Source: Nocardioides guangzhouensis (GTDB lineage: Bacteria > Actinomycetota > Actinomycetes > Propionibacteriales > Nocardioidaceae). From it: 50,402 bases of DNA. Below are positions 37,102 through 46,030 of this stretch, piece by piece. The DNA lies in assembly GCF_004519545.1 (NCBI RefSeq), contig NZ_SDKM01000033.1:1-50402 (forward strand), read 5' to 3'. The notes below the pieces were generated by a model, which worked only from the letters and a program-made list of their open reading frames with translations, did not search any database and had not been told where the DNA came from. The position numbers and the translations under genes were made by a program. Position 1 is the stretch's first letter. Each line of letters begins with the position of its first letter.

Positions 37102-40100
37102 GTGCGCCTGCAAGGCCTCGCCGACGCGGTCCTCGCCGACCCGACCCTCACCGCAGCGATGGGCGACGTCGACGGCGTCGCCGCGCTCGACCTCACCGGC
37201 CCGGCCGGGCTGCGCCCGTTCGTGGTGAAGGGCCTCGCCGACCGCGGCCGCACCGTGCTCGCGGTCACCGCGACCCAGCGCGAGGCCGAGGACCTGGTCG
37301 AGTCGCTGGCCGACCTGGTCGACGCCGACGCGATCGGCTACTTCCCGAGCTGGGAGACGCTCCCGCACGAGCGGCTCAGCCCCCGCAGCGACACCGTCGG
37401 CCGCCGGCTCGCCGTGCTCCGCCGGCTCTGCCACCCCGACGAGGGCCGCCTGCAGGTCGTGGTCGCACCGGTGCGCTCGGTGCTGCAGCCGCAGGTCAAG
37501 GGCCTCGGCGACCTCGAGCCGGTCGACCTCCGTCCCGGCGACACCATCGACCTCGACGACCTGTCCCGCCGCCTGTCGGACGCGGCGTACTCCCGGGTCG
37601 ACCTGGTCGAGAAGCGCGGCGAGTACGCCGTCCGCGGCGGGATCGTCGATGTCTTCCCGCCCACCGAGGAGCACCCGCTCCGGGTCGAGCTGTGGGGCGA
37701 CGACGTCGAGGAGATCCGCTCGTTCGCGGTCGCCGACCAGCGCACCCTGGAGAAGGTCGACCGGCTCTGGGCGCCGCCGTGCCGGGAGCTGCTGCTCACC
37801 GACGACGTACGCCGGCGTGCGGCCGAGCTGGGCCGGCGGCACCCGCAGCTGGTCGAGCTCACCGACAAGATCGCCAACGGCATCGCGGTCGAGGGCATGG
37901 AGTCGCTGGCGCCGGTCCTGGTCGACGACATGGAGCTGCTGGTCGACCTGATGCCCAAGGACACCCACGTCCTGCTGCTCGACCCCGAGCGGGCCCGGTC
38001 CCGTGCCCACGACCTGGTGGCGACCAGCGAGGAGTTCCTCGGCGCCAGCTGGGCGGCCGCGGCCGGCGGCGGCCAGGCGCCGATCGACCTCGGCGCCGCG
38101 TCGTACCGCGAGCTCGGGGAGGTCCGCGAGCACGCCCTCGCCGCCGGCCTGTCCTGGTGGTCGGTGAGCCCGTTCGGCCTCGACGACGAGATGGTCGTCG
38201 ACGACGACGGACTGGCCCAGCGCACCGTCGACGCCAACCCGGTCGACGCCTACCGCGGCGACGTCGAGGCCGCGATCCGCGACATGCGGAAGTGGCACGG
38301 CGAGGGTCGCAAGGTGGTGGTCGTGCATCAGGGGCACGGACCGGCGCAGCGCACCGTCGAGGCGCTCGGCGAGCACGACCTCGCCGCCCGCCTCGACGAC
38401 GAGCCGGCCTCTCTCGACTCCGCGGTGGTCACGGTCACCACCGGCTGCCTGCTGCACGGGTTCGTCGCGCAGGGCATCGCGGTGGTCACCGGTGAGGACA
38501 TCTCGGGCCAGAAGGCCTCCACCCGCGACATGCGGAAGATGCCGGCCCGGCGCAAGAAGCAGATCGACCCGCTCGAGCTCAGCCCCGGAGACTACGTCGT
38601 GCACGAGCAGCACGGCGTCGGCCGCTACGTCGAGATGAAGCAGCGCGAGGTCGGCGGCGCGGTCCGCGAGTACCTCGTCCTCGAGTACGGCGCCTCCAAG
38701 CGCGGCGGCCCGCCCGACCGCCTCTACGTCCCTGCCGACGCGCTCGACCAGGTCACCCGCTACGTCGGCGGCGAGCAGCCCAGCCTCGACCGGCTCGGCG
38801 GTGCCGACTGGGCCAGGCGCAAGGGCCGGGCCCGCAAGGCGGTGCGGCAGATCGCGGCCGAGCTGATCAAGTTGTACGCCGCCCGGCAGGCCACCCGGGG
38901 TCACGCGTTCGGTCCCGACACCCCGTGGCAGCGCGAGCTCGAGGACGCCTTCCCGTTCCACGAGACCCCCGACCAGCTGTCCACGGTCGACGAGGTCAAG
39001 GGCGACATGATGCGGCAGGTCCCGATGGACCGGCTGGTCTGCGGCGACGTGGGCTACGGCAAGACCGAGATCGCCGTACGCGCGGCGTTCAAGGCGGTGC
39101 AGGACGGCAAGCAGGTCGCCGTGCTCGTGCCCACCACGCTGCTGGTCACCCAGCACCTGTCGACGTTCACCGAGCGGATGAGCGGCTTCCCGGTGGTGCT
39201 CAAGGGCCTGTCCCGGTTCCAGACCGACAAGGAGGCCCGGGAGGTCATGGAGGGACTCTCCGACGGCACCGTCGACGTCGTGGTCGGCACGCACCGCCTG
39301 CTCAACCCCGACATCCGGATGAAGGACCTCGGTCTGATCGTCGTCGACGAGGAGCAGCGCTTCGGCGTCGAGCACAAGGAGCAGATGAAGCGGCTGCGGA
39401 CCAGCGTCGACGTGCTGTCGATGTCCGCGACGCCGATCCCGCGCACGCTGGAGATGGCGATCACCGGCATCCGCGAGATGTCCACGATCGCGACCCCACC
39501 GGAGGAACGGCACCCGGTGCTGACCTACGTCGGTGCCTACGAGGACCGCCAGGTGATCGCGGCCATCCGGCGCGAGCTGCTCCGCGAGGGCCAGGTCTTC
39601 TACATCCACAACCGGGTGCAGTCGATCGAGAAGGCCGCCCAGCGGATCCACGAGCTGGTGCCCGAGGCGCGGGTCGCGACCGCGCACGGGCAGATGAACG
39701 AGCGCCAGCTCGAGCAGGTGATGCTCGACTTCTGGGAGAAGCGCTTCGACGTCCTGGTCTGCACGACCCTGGTGGAGTCCGGCCTCGACGTGTCCAACGC
39801 GAACACGATGATCATCGAGCGCTCCGACACCCTCGGCCTCTCGCAGCTGCACCAGCTGCGCGGCCGCGTGGGCAGGTCGCGGGAGCGGGCCTATGCCTAC
39901 TTCCTCTACCCGAGCGAGAAGCCGCTCACCGAGACCGCGCACGAGCGGCTGGCCACGCTGGCCCAACACTCCGACCTCGGCGGTGGCATGGCGATTGCGA
40001 TGAAGGACCTCGAGATCCGAGGCGCCGGCAACCTGCTGGGCGGCGAGCAGTCCGGCCACATCGCCGACGTCGGTTTCGACCTCTACGTCCGACTGGTCGG

Positions 40101-40614
40101 CGAGGCGGTGCACGAGTTCCGGGGTGACGCCGAACCGGAGCTCGAGGAGGTCCGGATCGAGCTGCCGATCGACGCGCACCTGCCGCACGACTACATCCCG
40201 TCGGAGCGGCTGCGGCTCGAGATGTACAAGCGGCTGGCCGAGGTGCGCTCCGACGAGGACGTCGCGTTGCTGCACGAGGAGATGCTCGACCGCTACGGCA
40301 ACCCGCCGAAGCCGGTCACCAGCCTGCTCCAGGTCGCTCGGTTCCGGGCCCGCGCCCGCCGGGCCGGGATCGCCGAGGTCACCATGGCCGGGCGCAACGT
40401 GCGTTTCGCCCCGGTCACCCTGCCCGACTCGCGCGTCGTACGCCTGAACCGCCTCTACCCGAAGTCCCTGGTCAAGGCGCCGACGAAGACCGTGCTGGTG
40501 CCCCGCCCCGGGATGGGGGTGCAGGCGCTGCGTGACGAGGCCCTGCTTGAATGGGCCCGCGGGGTGATCGACTCCGTGCTCGACCCGAACGATTCCAAGG
40601 AGCCCAGTTCGTGA
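37102..40614 (+). CDS. mfd: Transcription-repair coupling factor
   Basis: Mfd removes RNA polymerase stalled at lesions and recruits UvrA/B. The 1170-aa protein has the UvrB-like N-terminal domains (IGYFPSWETLPHERLSPRSD, VEKRGEYAVRGGIVDVFPP), the polymerase-interacting CarD-like domain (about residue 492, LSPGDYVVHEQHGVGRYVEM), the motor with Walker A GDVGYGKTE (about 648), DEEQRFG (about 748), SMSATPIPRTLEMA, and TTLVESGLDVSNANTMI, and the C-terminal TRCF domain (LEMYKRLAEVRSDEDVALL). The GTG start has a weak AAAGG upstream. The next gene overlaps by four bases. Confidence 0.95.
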   Translation: MRLQGLADAVLADPTLTAAMGDVDGVAALDLTGPAGLRPFVVKGLADRGRTVLAVTATQREAEDLVESLADLVDADAIGYFPSWETLPHERLSPRSDTVGRRLAVLRRLCHPDEGRLQVVVAPVRSVLQPQVKGLGDLEPVDLRPGDTIDLDDLSRRLSDAAYSRVDLVEKRGEYAVRGGIVDVFPPTEEHPLRVELWGDDVEEIRSFAVADQRTLEKVDRLWAPPCRELLLTDDVRRRAAELGRRHPQLVELTDKIANGIAVEGMESLAPVLVDDMELLVDLMPKDTHVLLLDPERARSRAHDLVATSEEFLGASWAAAAGGGQAPIDLGAASYRELGEVREHALAAGLSWWSVSPFGLDDEMVVDDDGLAQRTVDANPVDAYRGDVEAAIRDMRKWHGEGRKVVVVHQGHGPAQRTVEALGEHDLAARLDDEPASLDSAVVTVTTGCLLHGFVAQGIAVVTGEDISGQKASTRDMRKMPARRKKQIDPLELSPGDYVVHEQHGVGRYVEMKQREVGGAVREYLVLEYGASKRGGPPDRLYVPADALDQVTRYVGGEQPSLDRLGGADWARRKGRARKAVRQIAAELIKLYAARQATRGHAFGPDTPWQRELEDAFPFHETPDQLSTVDEVKGDMMRQVPMDRLVCGDVGYGKTEIAVRAAFKAVQDGKQVAVLVPTTLLVTQHLSTFTERMSGFPVVLKGLSRFQTDKEAREVMEGLSDGTVDVVVGTHRLLNPDIRMKDLGLIVVDEEQRFGVEHKEQMKRLRTSVDVLSMSATPIPRTLEMAITGIREMSTIATPPEERHPVLTYVGAYEDRQVIAAIRRELLREGQVFYIHNRVQSIEKAAQRIHELVPEARVATAHGQMNERQLEQVMLDFWEKRFDVLVCTTLVESGLDVSNANTMIIERSDTLGLSQLHQLRGRVGRSRERAYAYFLYPSEKPLTETAHERLATLAQHSDLGGGMAIAMKDLEIRGAGNLLGGEQSGHIADVGFDLYVRLVGEAVHEFRGDAEPELEEVRIELPIDAHLPHDYIPSERLRLEMYKRLAEVRSDEDVALLHEEMLDRYGNPPKPVTSLLQVARFRARARRAGIAEVTMAGRNVRFAPVTLPDSRVVRLNRLYPKSLVKAPTKTVLVPRPGMGVQALRDEALLEWARGVIDSVLDPNDSKEPSS

Positions 40615-41309
40615 GGTCTCTCCGCACGTACGCCGTCGCCGCGCTCGCCGTCAGCGCGCTCGCCACCGGTTGCAGCGCCGCCGACGTCCACCCGGGCCAG
40701 GCAGCCGTCGTCGAGGGACACGACATCTCGATGAGCACCGCCGACGACTTCGCGGACGAGTTCTGCTCCCTCAACGAGCCGTCGCTCAAGCAGGGCGACC
40801 TGGCCTTCCCGATGGTGACCCTGCGGGCCCTGTCGCTCAACATCCTGATCCAGGACGAGCTGCTGCACCGGTACGCCGACGAGCGCGGCTGGACGCCGCC
40901 CGCGTCCTACCGTCAGGCCATCGCCGGCCTCGACGACGAGGCGACGCAGGCCAACGTGCCGGCCTCCGACGTCGAGGCGTTCAAGAAGGTGCGCACCGCG
41001 CAGGAGTACGCCGCGTGGGTCTACGTCCGCGCCGGCCGCGAGGTGCTGATCCAGGAGGGCAAGCCGCTGGACGACCAGCAGGCCTACGACCGCGGCCGGC
41101 TGATCCTGCGGGAGTGGATGGAGAAGCAGGACGTCACCGTCGACCCGCGCTTCGGCACGATCGACGAGAAGGGCGACGTCGTGGCCCCCGACGGCGGGCT
41201 CTCGGTCGCCGTCAGCGACCTGGCCCGCAAGGGCGCGACGCTGCCGCCCCTCAACTCCCGGGACACCGCGTACGCCGACGCGCTGCCGCCGTCGCAAGTC
41301 TGCGGGTGA
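40611..41309 (+). CDS. SurA N-terminal-domain-like lipoprotein
   Basis: The 232-aa secreted lipoprotein has a signal peptide ending in the lipobox ALATGC (Cys near residue 22) and a SurA-like chaperone domain (GQAAVVEGHDISMSTADDFA, LSLNILIQDELLHRYADERG). The PPIase domain of SurA is absent. The GTG at 40611 overlaps the mfd stop (GTGA). It is expected outside the membrane, helping secreted proteins fold; targets unknown. Confidence 0.85.
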   Translation: MRSLRTYAVAALAVSALATGCSAADVHPGQAAVVEGHDISMSTADDFADEFCSLNEPSLKQGDLAFPMVTLRALSLNILIQDELLHRYADERGWTPPASYRQAIAGLDDEATQANVPASDVEAFKKVRTAQEYAAWVYVRAGREVLIQEGKPLDDQQAYDRGRLILREWMEKQDVTVDPRFGTIDEKGDVVAPDGGLSVAVSDLARKGATLPPLNSRDTAYADALPPSQVCG

Positions 41310-42007
41310 CCGGCAGCCCGGACCCGACCGGGTCGTCCGAGAGCGGACGGCCGCTGCTCGAGCTCGCCGAGGTGATGGCGCTGCTGCGGGCCGAGTGCTC
41401 CTGGAAGGCGGGGCAGACGCACCGCTCGCTGGCCCGGTACCTCCTCGAGGAGACCCACGAGACCCTCGAGGCGATCGACACCGGCGAGGAGTCCGGTGAC
41501 TGGGCGCACCTTCGCGAGGAGCTCGGCGACCTCCTGCTGCAGGTGTACTTCCACGCCGTCATCGCCACCGAGCGCGGCGAGTTCACCATCGACGACGTCG
41601 CCGGCGACCTGATCGCCAAGCTGCGCCGCCGCAACCCGCACGTGTTCGGGGCCGACGGCTCTTCTCGCGCGACGGACCCGGCCACGATCAACGAGGTCTG
41701 GGAGGCGATCAAGGCCTCCGAGAAGCAGCGCACCTCCGTGCTCGACGGCCTGCCGCCCACGCTCCCCGCGCTGCTCCTCGCCGACAAGGCCCTCGACCGC
41801 CTCGCCCGCACGACAGGCCAGGAGCCGCGCGCCGAACGGCCAGGTCTTGCGGGCCGAGCGGCCAGCCCTGACGATGCCGCTGCCGCCGACCCGGCGACCG
41901 ACGTGGGCGAGCGGCTGCTCGCCCTGGTGGCCGAGGCCCGCGGTGCCGGGGTCGACCCGGAGCAGGCGCTCCGCGACGCCGTACGCCGCCTCGTCGCCGA
42001 CCGCTGA
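41306..42007 (+). CDS. mazG: MazG family nucleoside triphosphate pyrophosphohydrolase
   Basis: The 233-aa enzyme hydrolyses NTPs to NMP and PPi. The metal-binding helix bundle is SWKAGQTHRSLARYLLEETH, with E-E-x-x-E in EETHE and LREELGDLLLQVYFHAVIAT, then RRRNPHVFG, the usual MazG mark. It overlaps the lipoprotein stop (GTGA). A low-complexity linker (ERPGLAGRAASP) is encoded by one and a half R3 repeat units and precedes a normal C-terminal helix (VGERLLALVAEARGAGV, DPEQALRDAVRRLVADR). The insertion lies in the flexible linker, so activity is probably kept. Confidence 0.9.
   Translation: MTGSPDPTGSSESGRPLLELAEVMALLRAECSWKAGQTHRSLARYLLEETHETLEAIDTGEESGDWAHLREELGDLLLQVYFHAVIATERGEFTIDDVAGDLIAKLRRRNPHVFGADGSSRATDPATINEVWEAIKASEKQRTSVLDGLPPTLPALLLADKALDRLARTTGQEPRAERPGLAGRAASPDDAAAADPATDVGERLLALVAEARGAGVDPEQALRDAVRRLVADR
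41835..41873 (+). repeat. R3-family repeat inside mazG
   Basis: One full 22-bp unit (41835-41856, AACGGCCAGGTCTTGCGGGC...) is followed by a partial unit (41857-41873, AGCGGCCAGCCCTGACG). It matches the tandem pair at 29744-29787 and encodes a small linker (ERPGLAGRAAS) in MazG without changing the frame. Confidence 0.7.
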
Positions 42008-42010
42008 CCA

Positions 42011-42106
42011 GCCCAGGTGCCCGGTCTTGGTGGCCGAGGTGCCCGGTCTTGCGGCCGCGGGTGCGCAACTCGGGGCACCTCGGCGCGCAATTCCGGGCAC
42101 GTGGGC
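42011..42106. repeat. 96-bp palindrome of R3-type units between mazG and eno
   Basis: Two direct units (AGGTGCCCGGTCTTG at 42015 and 42037) are followed by two inverted units (CAACTCGGGGCACCT and CAATTCCGGGCACGT). The outer arms GCCCAGGTGCCCGG and CCGGGCACGTGGGC pair except at one position. The block starts 3 nt after the mazG stop and ends 152 bp before the eno start. It could act as a terminator. Confidence 0.7.
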
Positions 42107-42157
42107 GAAGGAGGTCCCGTCGAGCGGGTGCTCCCGGGAACCACCGGCCGACAGGGC

Positions 42158-42163
42158 TAGGCT
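42158..42163 (+). promoter_or_regulatory. -10 box TAGGCT of the eno promoter
   Basis: TAGGCT lies about 96 nt before the eno start. The transcribed leader (about 42170-42258) repeats CCCGAACCAYCAG twice (42208-42220 and 42240-42252 approximately) in a C-rich tract and ends with CAGGAG as the ribosome-binding site. Confidence 0.45.
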
Positions 42164-42258
42164 GAGGGCCGTCCGCTTCCCGGGGTCGTTCCCGGGCACG
42201 TCGCCCGAACCATCAGCCCCGACCACCCAGCCCGAACCACCAGCGCAGGAGCAGTGCC

Positions 42259-43536
42259 GTGGCATCCATTGCAGCAGTCGGCGCCCGCGAGATCCTCGAC
42301 TCGCGCGGCAACCCCACCGTCGAGGTCGAGGTCCTCCTCGAGGACGGCGTGCTCGCCCGCGCCGCGGTCCCGAGCGGCGCCTCCACCGGCGCGTTCGAGG
42401 CGGTGGAGCTCCGCGACGGCGGAAAGCGCTACCTCGGCAAGGGGGTCGAGAAGGCGGTCGCCGCGGTGGTCGACAAGATCGGACCCGCGATCGAGGGTCT
42501 CGAGGCCGACGACCAGCGCGTCGTCGACCAGACGATGCTCGACCTCGACGCCACGCCCAACAAGGCGAACCTCGGCGCGAACGCGATCCTCGGCGTCAGC
42601 CTGGCGGTCGCGAAGGCCGCGGCGGACAGCGCCGGCCTCCCGCTCTACCGGTACGTCGGCGGCCCCAACGCGCACCTGCTGCCGGTGCCGATGATGAACA
42701 TCCTCAACGGCGGCTCGCACGCGGACTCCAACGTCGACATCCAGGAGTTCATGATCGCGCCGATCGGCGCCCCGACCTTCCGCGAGGCGCTGCGCTCGGG
42801 CGCCGAGGTCTACCACGCGCTCAAGTCCGTGCTGAAGAAGAAGGGCCTGGCCACCGGCCTCGGCGACGAGGGCGGCTTCGCCCCCGACCTGCCGTCCAAC
42901 CGGGCCGCGCTCGACCTGATCGCCGAGGCGGTCAAGGCCGCGGGCTTCAAGCTCGGCAAGGACATCGCGCTCGCCCTCGACGTGGCGGCGAGCGAGTTCC
43001 ACGACAAGAAGAAGTACGCCTTCGAGGGCCAGAAGAAGTCCGCCGAGGAGATGACCGCCTACTACGCCGACCTCGTCGCGTCGTATCCCATCGTCTCCAT
43101 CGAGGACCCGCTCGACGAGGACGACTGGTCCGGCTGGACGACGCTGACCGGCCAGCTCGGCGACACGACCCAGATCGTCGGCGACGACCTCTTCGTGACC
43201 AACGTCGAGCGCCTGGGCCGCGGCATCAAGGAGCAGTCCGCCAACGCGCTGCTGGTCAAGGTCAACCAGATCGGCTCGCTCACCGAGACCCTCGACTCCG
43301 TCGACCTCGCGCACCGCAACAACTTCCGCTGCATGATGAGCCACCGCTCCGGCGAGACCGAGGACGTCACCATCGCCGACCTCGCGGTAGCCACGAACTG
43401 CGGCCAGATCAAGACCGGCGCCCCGGCCCGCTCCGAGCGGGTCGCGAAGTACAACCAGCTGCTGCGGATCGAGGAGGAGCTCGGCGACGCCGCCCGGTAC
43501 GCCGGCGCCTCCGCGTTCCCGCGGTTCCAGCGCTGA
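42259..43536 (+). CDS. eno: Enolase
   Basis: Phosphopyruvate hydratase of glycolysis and gluconeogenesis. The 425-aa protein has REILDSRGNPTVEVEVLLED, PSGASTGAFEAVELRDGG (substrate loop), LNGGSHADSNVDIQEFMIAP, GDEGGFAPDL, IEDPLDEDDW, GDDLFVTN, and the signature LLVKVNQIGSLTET followed by SHRSGETED. The GTG at 42259 is preceded by CAGGAG, spaced 7 nt. It has its own promoter between repeats and the next genes, and the following ftsB-like gene is close (22 bp), so read-through is likely. Confidence 0.96.
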   Translation: MASIAAVGAREILDSRGNPTVEVEVLLEDGVLARAAVPSGASTGAFEAVELRDGGKRYLGKGVEKAVAAVVDKIGPAIEGLEADDQRVVDQTMLDLDATPNKANLGANAILGVSLAVAKAAADSAGLPLYRYVGGPNAHLLPVPMMNILNGGSHADSNVDIQEFMIAPIGAPTFREALRSGAEVYHALKSVLKKKGLATGLGDEGGFAPDLPSNRAALDLIAEAVKAAGFKLGKDIALALDVAASEFHDKKKYAFEGQKKSAEEMTAYYADLVASYPIVSIEDPLDEDDWSGWTTLTGQLGDTTQIVGDDLFVTNVERLGRGIKEQSANALLVKVNQIGSLTETLDSVDLAHRNNFRCMMSHRSGETEDVTIADLAVATNCGQIKTGAPARSERVAKYNQLLRIEEELGDAARYAGASAFPRFQR

Positions 43537-43558
43537 CCGGACGGGCTGACGGGGAGAC

Positions 43559-44200
43559 ATGGCCGACGACCGACGTACGCCGCGGGGGCAGCGCCCGCGC
43601 AGCCGCTCCGGACCCGGGCGCTCGCCCGGGCCGTCGCGGCGTACGCCGTCGTCCCCCGGCGCCCGCCCCGCCGACCGGGCCGCCGACCGTGCTGCCGACC
43701 GTGCTGCCGACCGCTCCAGCCGCGCCCCGCGCCGGCCGGGAGGGCCCCGGGGTACCCGGCGCCCGCGGCTGACCGGGCGCGCCGCGATCCTGGTGCTGGT
43801 GCTCGCGGTGCTGACCGTGTCCTACGCGTCCAGCCTCCGCGCGTACCTCCAGCAGCGGCAGCACATCAACGACCTCAACGCGCAGATCGCCGAGACCGGC
43901 CAGGACATCCAGCAGCTGGAGCGCGAGAAGCGGCGCTGGGACGACGACTCGTACGTCGCGCAGCAGGCGCGGCAGCGGCTCAACTACGTCTTCGTGGGGG
44001 AGAAGAGCTACGTCTTCCTCGGCGAGGACGGCGAGCCGATCGAGCCCAGCGACACCCTCTCGGAGACCACGCCGGGTGACGACCGTGCGCCGACCGCCTG
44101 GTGGTCGACGACCTGGCGGTCGGTCGAGGCAGCCGGCCACCCGCCGTCCGCGAAGGACGAGCAGAAGCCCGCCGGCACCATCGAGGCACCGTCCGAGTGA
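43559..44200 (+). CDS. Septum formation initiator, FtsB/DivIC-like
   Basis: Septum formation protein with a long basic, Arg/Pro/Ala-rich N-terminus (about 70 residues), one membrane helix (residues 73-90, AAILVLVLAVLTVSYA), a coiled coil (QQRQHINDLNAQIAETGQDI, then QQLEREKRRWDDD) and a short C-terminal domain (YVAQQARQRLNYVFVGEKSY). This is the normal actinobacterial layout. The N-terminal tail has four near-identical 12-bp repeats (43670-43717) coding ADRA-ADRA-ADRA-ADRS. The ATG has GGGGAGA 1-2 nt upstream. Confidence 0.9.
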   Translation: MADDRRTPRGQRPRSRSGPGRSPGPSRRTPSSPGARPADRAADRAADRAADRSSRAPRRPGGPRGTRRPRLTGRAAILVLVLAVLTVSYASSLRAYLQQRQHINDLNAQIAETGQDIQQLEREKRRWDDDSYVAQQARQRLNYVFVGEKSYVFLGEDGEPIEPSDTLSETTPGDDRAPTAWWSTTWRSVEAAGHPPSAKDEQKPAGTIEAPSE

Positions 44201-44219
44201 GCAGCCGAGCGAGCATCCC

Positions 44220-44714
44220 GTGATCTCCGACGACGACGTGGCCGCGGTCGAGCGTCAGCTGGGCCGCCGCCCGCGCTCCATCCACGAGGTCGGCCACCGC
44301 TGCCCGTGCGGCAACCCCGACGTGGTGACCACCGAGCCGCGCCTCGACGACGGCACCCCGTTCCCCACGACCTTCTACCTGACCTGCCCGCGCGCGGCGT
44401 CCCGGATCGGCACGCTCGAGGCGTCCGGGCTGATGAAGGAGATGCAGGACCGGCTCGGCACCGACCCCGAGCTCGCCGTGTCGTACGCCGCCGCGCACGA
44501 CGCCTACCTCGCCGCCCGCACCGCGATCGGCGAGGTCCCCGAGATCGACGGCGTCTCCGCCGGCGGGATGCCCGACCGCGTGAAGTGCCTGCACGTGCTG
44601 GCCGGCCAGTCCCTCGCCCAGGGCCGTGGCGTGAACCCGCTCGGCGACGAGGTGCTCGACCGGCTGGGCGACTGGTGGGCGAGCGGCCCCTGCCTGACCC
44701 CGGACGAGCAGTGA
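44220..44714 (+). CDS. DUF501 protein
   Basis: The 164-aa protein has the DUF501 pattern: VERQLGRRPRSIHEVGHRCP, CGNPDVVTTEPRL, TPFPTTFYLTCPRAASRIGT, LEASGLMKEMQDRLG, and MPDRVKCLHVLAGQSLAQGR with a late Asn-Pro. The CPCG and the late KCLH suggest a metal site. It sits between ftsB-like and ppx genes, a conserved actinobacterial order, and overlaps ppx by four bases. Function unknown. Confidence 0.9.
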   Translation: MISDDDVAAVERQLGRRPRSIHEVGHRCPCGNPDVVTTEPRLDDGTPFPTTFYLTCPRAASRIGTLEASGLMKEMQDRLGTDPELAVSYAAAHDAYLAARTAIGEVPEIDGVSAGGMPDRVKCLHVLAGQSLAQGRGVNPLGDEVLDRLGDWWASGPCLTPDEQ

Positions 44715-45619
44715 CGGTCGTCGCCGCGGTCGACTGCGGGACGAACACCATCAAGCTGCTGGTCGCCGACCTGCCCGACGGACCGGAGCTCGAACGCGAG
44801 TCCCGGGTGGTCCGGCTCGGCCAGGACGTCGACCGCACCGGGGTGCTGGCCGACGAGGCGCTGCAGCGCACCTTCGCCGCGATCGACGAGTACACCGCGC
44901 TCGTGACCCGCCACCCGGTCGAGCGGATCCGCTTCTGCGCCACGTCCGCCACCCGGGACGCCGGCAACGCCGCGGTGTTCGCGGCCGGCGTCCACGCGCG
45001 GCTCGGCGTCGACCCCGACGTGGTCACCGGCCCCGCCGAGGCCCGGCTGGCGTACGACGGCGCGGTCCGGCACCTGCGCGAGCGGCCGGCCGTGCCGGTG
45101 CTGGTGGTCGACGTCGGCGGCGGATCCACCGAGCTGATCCTCGGCGACGGGGAGCCGACCGCGGAGCACTCGATGGACATCGGGTCGGTCCGCATGCACG
45201 AGCGGCACCTGCGCTCCGACCCGCCGACCGCGACCGAGGTCGCGGCGGCGGCCGCGGACATCGACGCCCACCTCGACGCCTGCCCGGTGGACCCGGCGGC
45301 TGCGGCCACCGTGGTCGGGGTCGCGGGCACGGTCACGACGGTGGCGGCGGCGGTGCTCGACCTCCCGACGTACGACCGTGACGCGATCGACCAGTCCGTG
45401 CTCGCGGTCGAGGACGTGCATGCCGCCACCGAGCGACTGCTGGCGATGACGCTCGCCGAGCGCCGCGCGCTGCCGTTCATGCACCCGGGCCGGGCCGACG
45501 TGATCGGCGCGGGGGCGCTGGTCCTCGACCGGGTGCTGCGCCGCACCCGGGCCGCGGGGCTGGTGGTGTCGGAGGCGGACATCCTCGACGGGATCGCCTG
45601 GTCGCTCGTCGACGGGTGA
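44711..45619 (+). CDS. Ppx/GppA exopolyphosphatase
   Basis: The 302-aa protein splits terminal phosphate from polyphosphate or pppGpp. ASKHA phosphate loops are visible as VAAVDCGTNTIKLLVADL, SATRDAGNAAVF, VLVVDVGGGSTELILGDG and VVGVAGTVTTVAAAVL. It is the short actinobacterial type without the C-terminal HD-like domain. The start GTG overlaps the DUF501 stop. The preference between polyphosphate and pppGpp cannot be told. Confidence 0.92.
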   Translation: MTVVAAVDCGTNTIKLLVADLPDGPELERESRVVRLGQDVDRTGVLADEALQRTFAAIDEYTALVTRHPVERIRFCATSATRDAGNAAVFAAGVHARLGVDPDVVTGPAEARLAYDGAVRHLRERPAVPVLVVDVGGGSTELILGDGEPTAEHSMDIGSVRMHERHLRSDPPTATEVAAAAADIDAHLDACPVDPAAAATVVGVAGTVTTVAAAVLDLPTYDRDAIDQSVLAVEDVHAATERLLAMTLAERRALPFMHPGRADVIGAGALVLDRVLRRTRAAGLVVSEADILDGIAWSLVDG

Positions 45620-45704
45620 GCCCGCCAGGTGGGTGCCCGTCGTGTGCCCCTGCGGGGGATTGGGTACGGTCGGGGGGACACCACGTCTCGAGGAGGAGTC
45701 CCCC

Positions 45705-45977
45705 ATGCGCGTGCTCAAGATCCTGCTGCTGGTCGGCATCGGCTACGTGCTCGGCGCCCGTGCCGGTCGCGCCCGCTACGAGCAGATCAAGAACCGCTAC
45801 CAGCAGTTCGCGAGCAACCCGACCGTGCAGAGCACCGTGCACAAGGCCGAGGAGACGGTGAAGGCCCAGGCCCCGGTGGTCGCCGACAAGGTCACCGCCG
45901 CCGCCGGCGCCGCGGTCTCCAAGGTCCGTCCGGGCGGAGGCGAGCACGCCGCCGAGACCCCGGGATCGACGATCTGA
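45705..45977 (+). CDS. YtxH-like small membrane protein
   Basis: The 90-aa protein has one N-terminal membrane helix with glycines (VLKILLLVGIGYVLGARAGR) followed by a basic then amphipathic tail (ARYEQIKNRYQQFASNPTVQ, then STVHKAEETVKAQAP). This is the YtxH type of stress or envelope protein of unknown function. The ATG at 45705 has AGGAGG 6-7 nt upstream. It is followed on the same strand by the uracil-DNA glycosylase. Confidence 0.8.
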   Translation: MRVLKILLLVGIGYVLGARAGRARYEQIKNRYQQFASNPTVQSTVHKAEETVKAQAPVVADKVTAAAGAAVSKVRPGGGEHAAETPGSTI

Positions 45978-46030
45978 GCACCAACGCCCGGGACGTCCCC
46001 GTCCCGTCCGCCGTACCGCTGCCCCATCCT

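Noticed and set aside
36955..40275. A 1106-codon open frame on the minus strand opposite mfd
   Set aside because: Mfd is fully recognised on the plus strand. In DNA with high G+C at codon third positions the antisense frame stays open by chance; its translation is Val/Asp/Arg-rich with no family motif.
42170..42258. Riboswitch in the eno leader
   Set aside because: The leader is C-rich with little pairing and no known aptamer signature.
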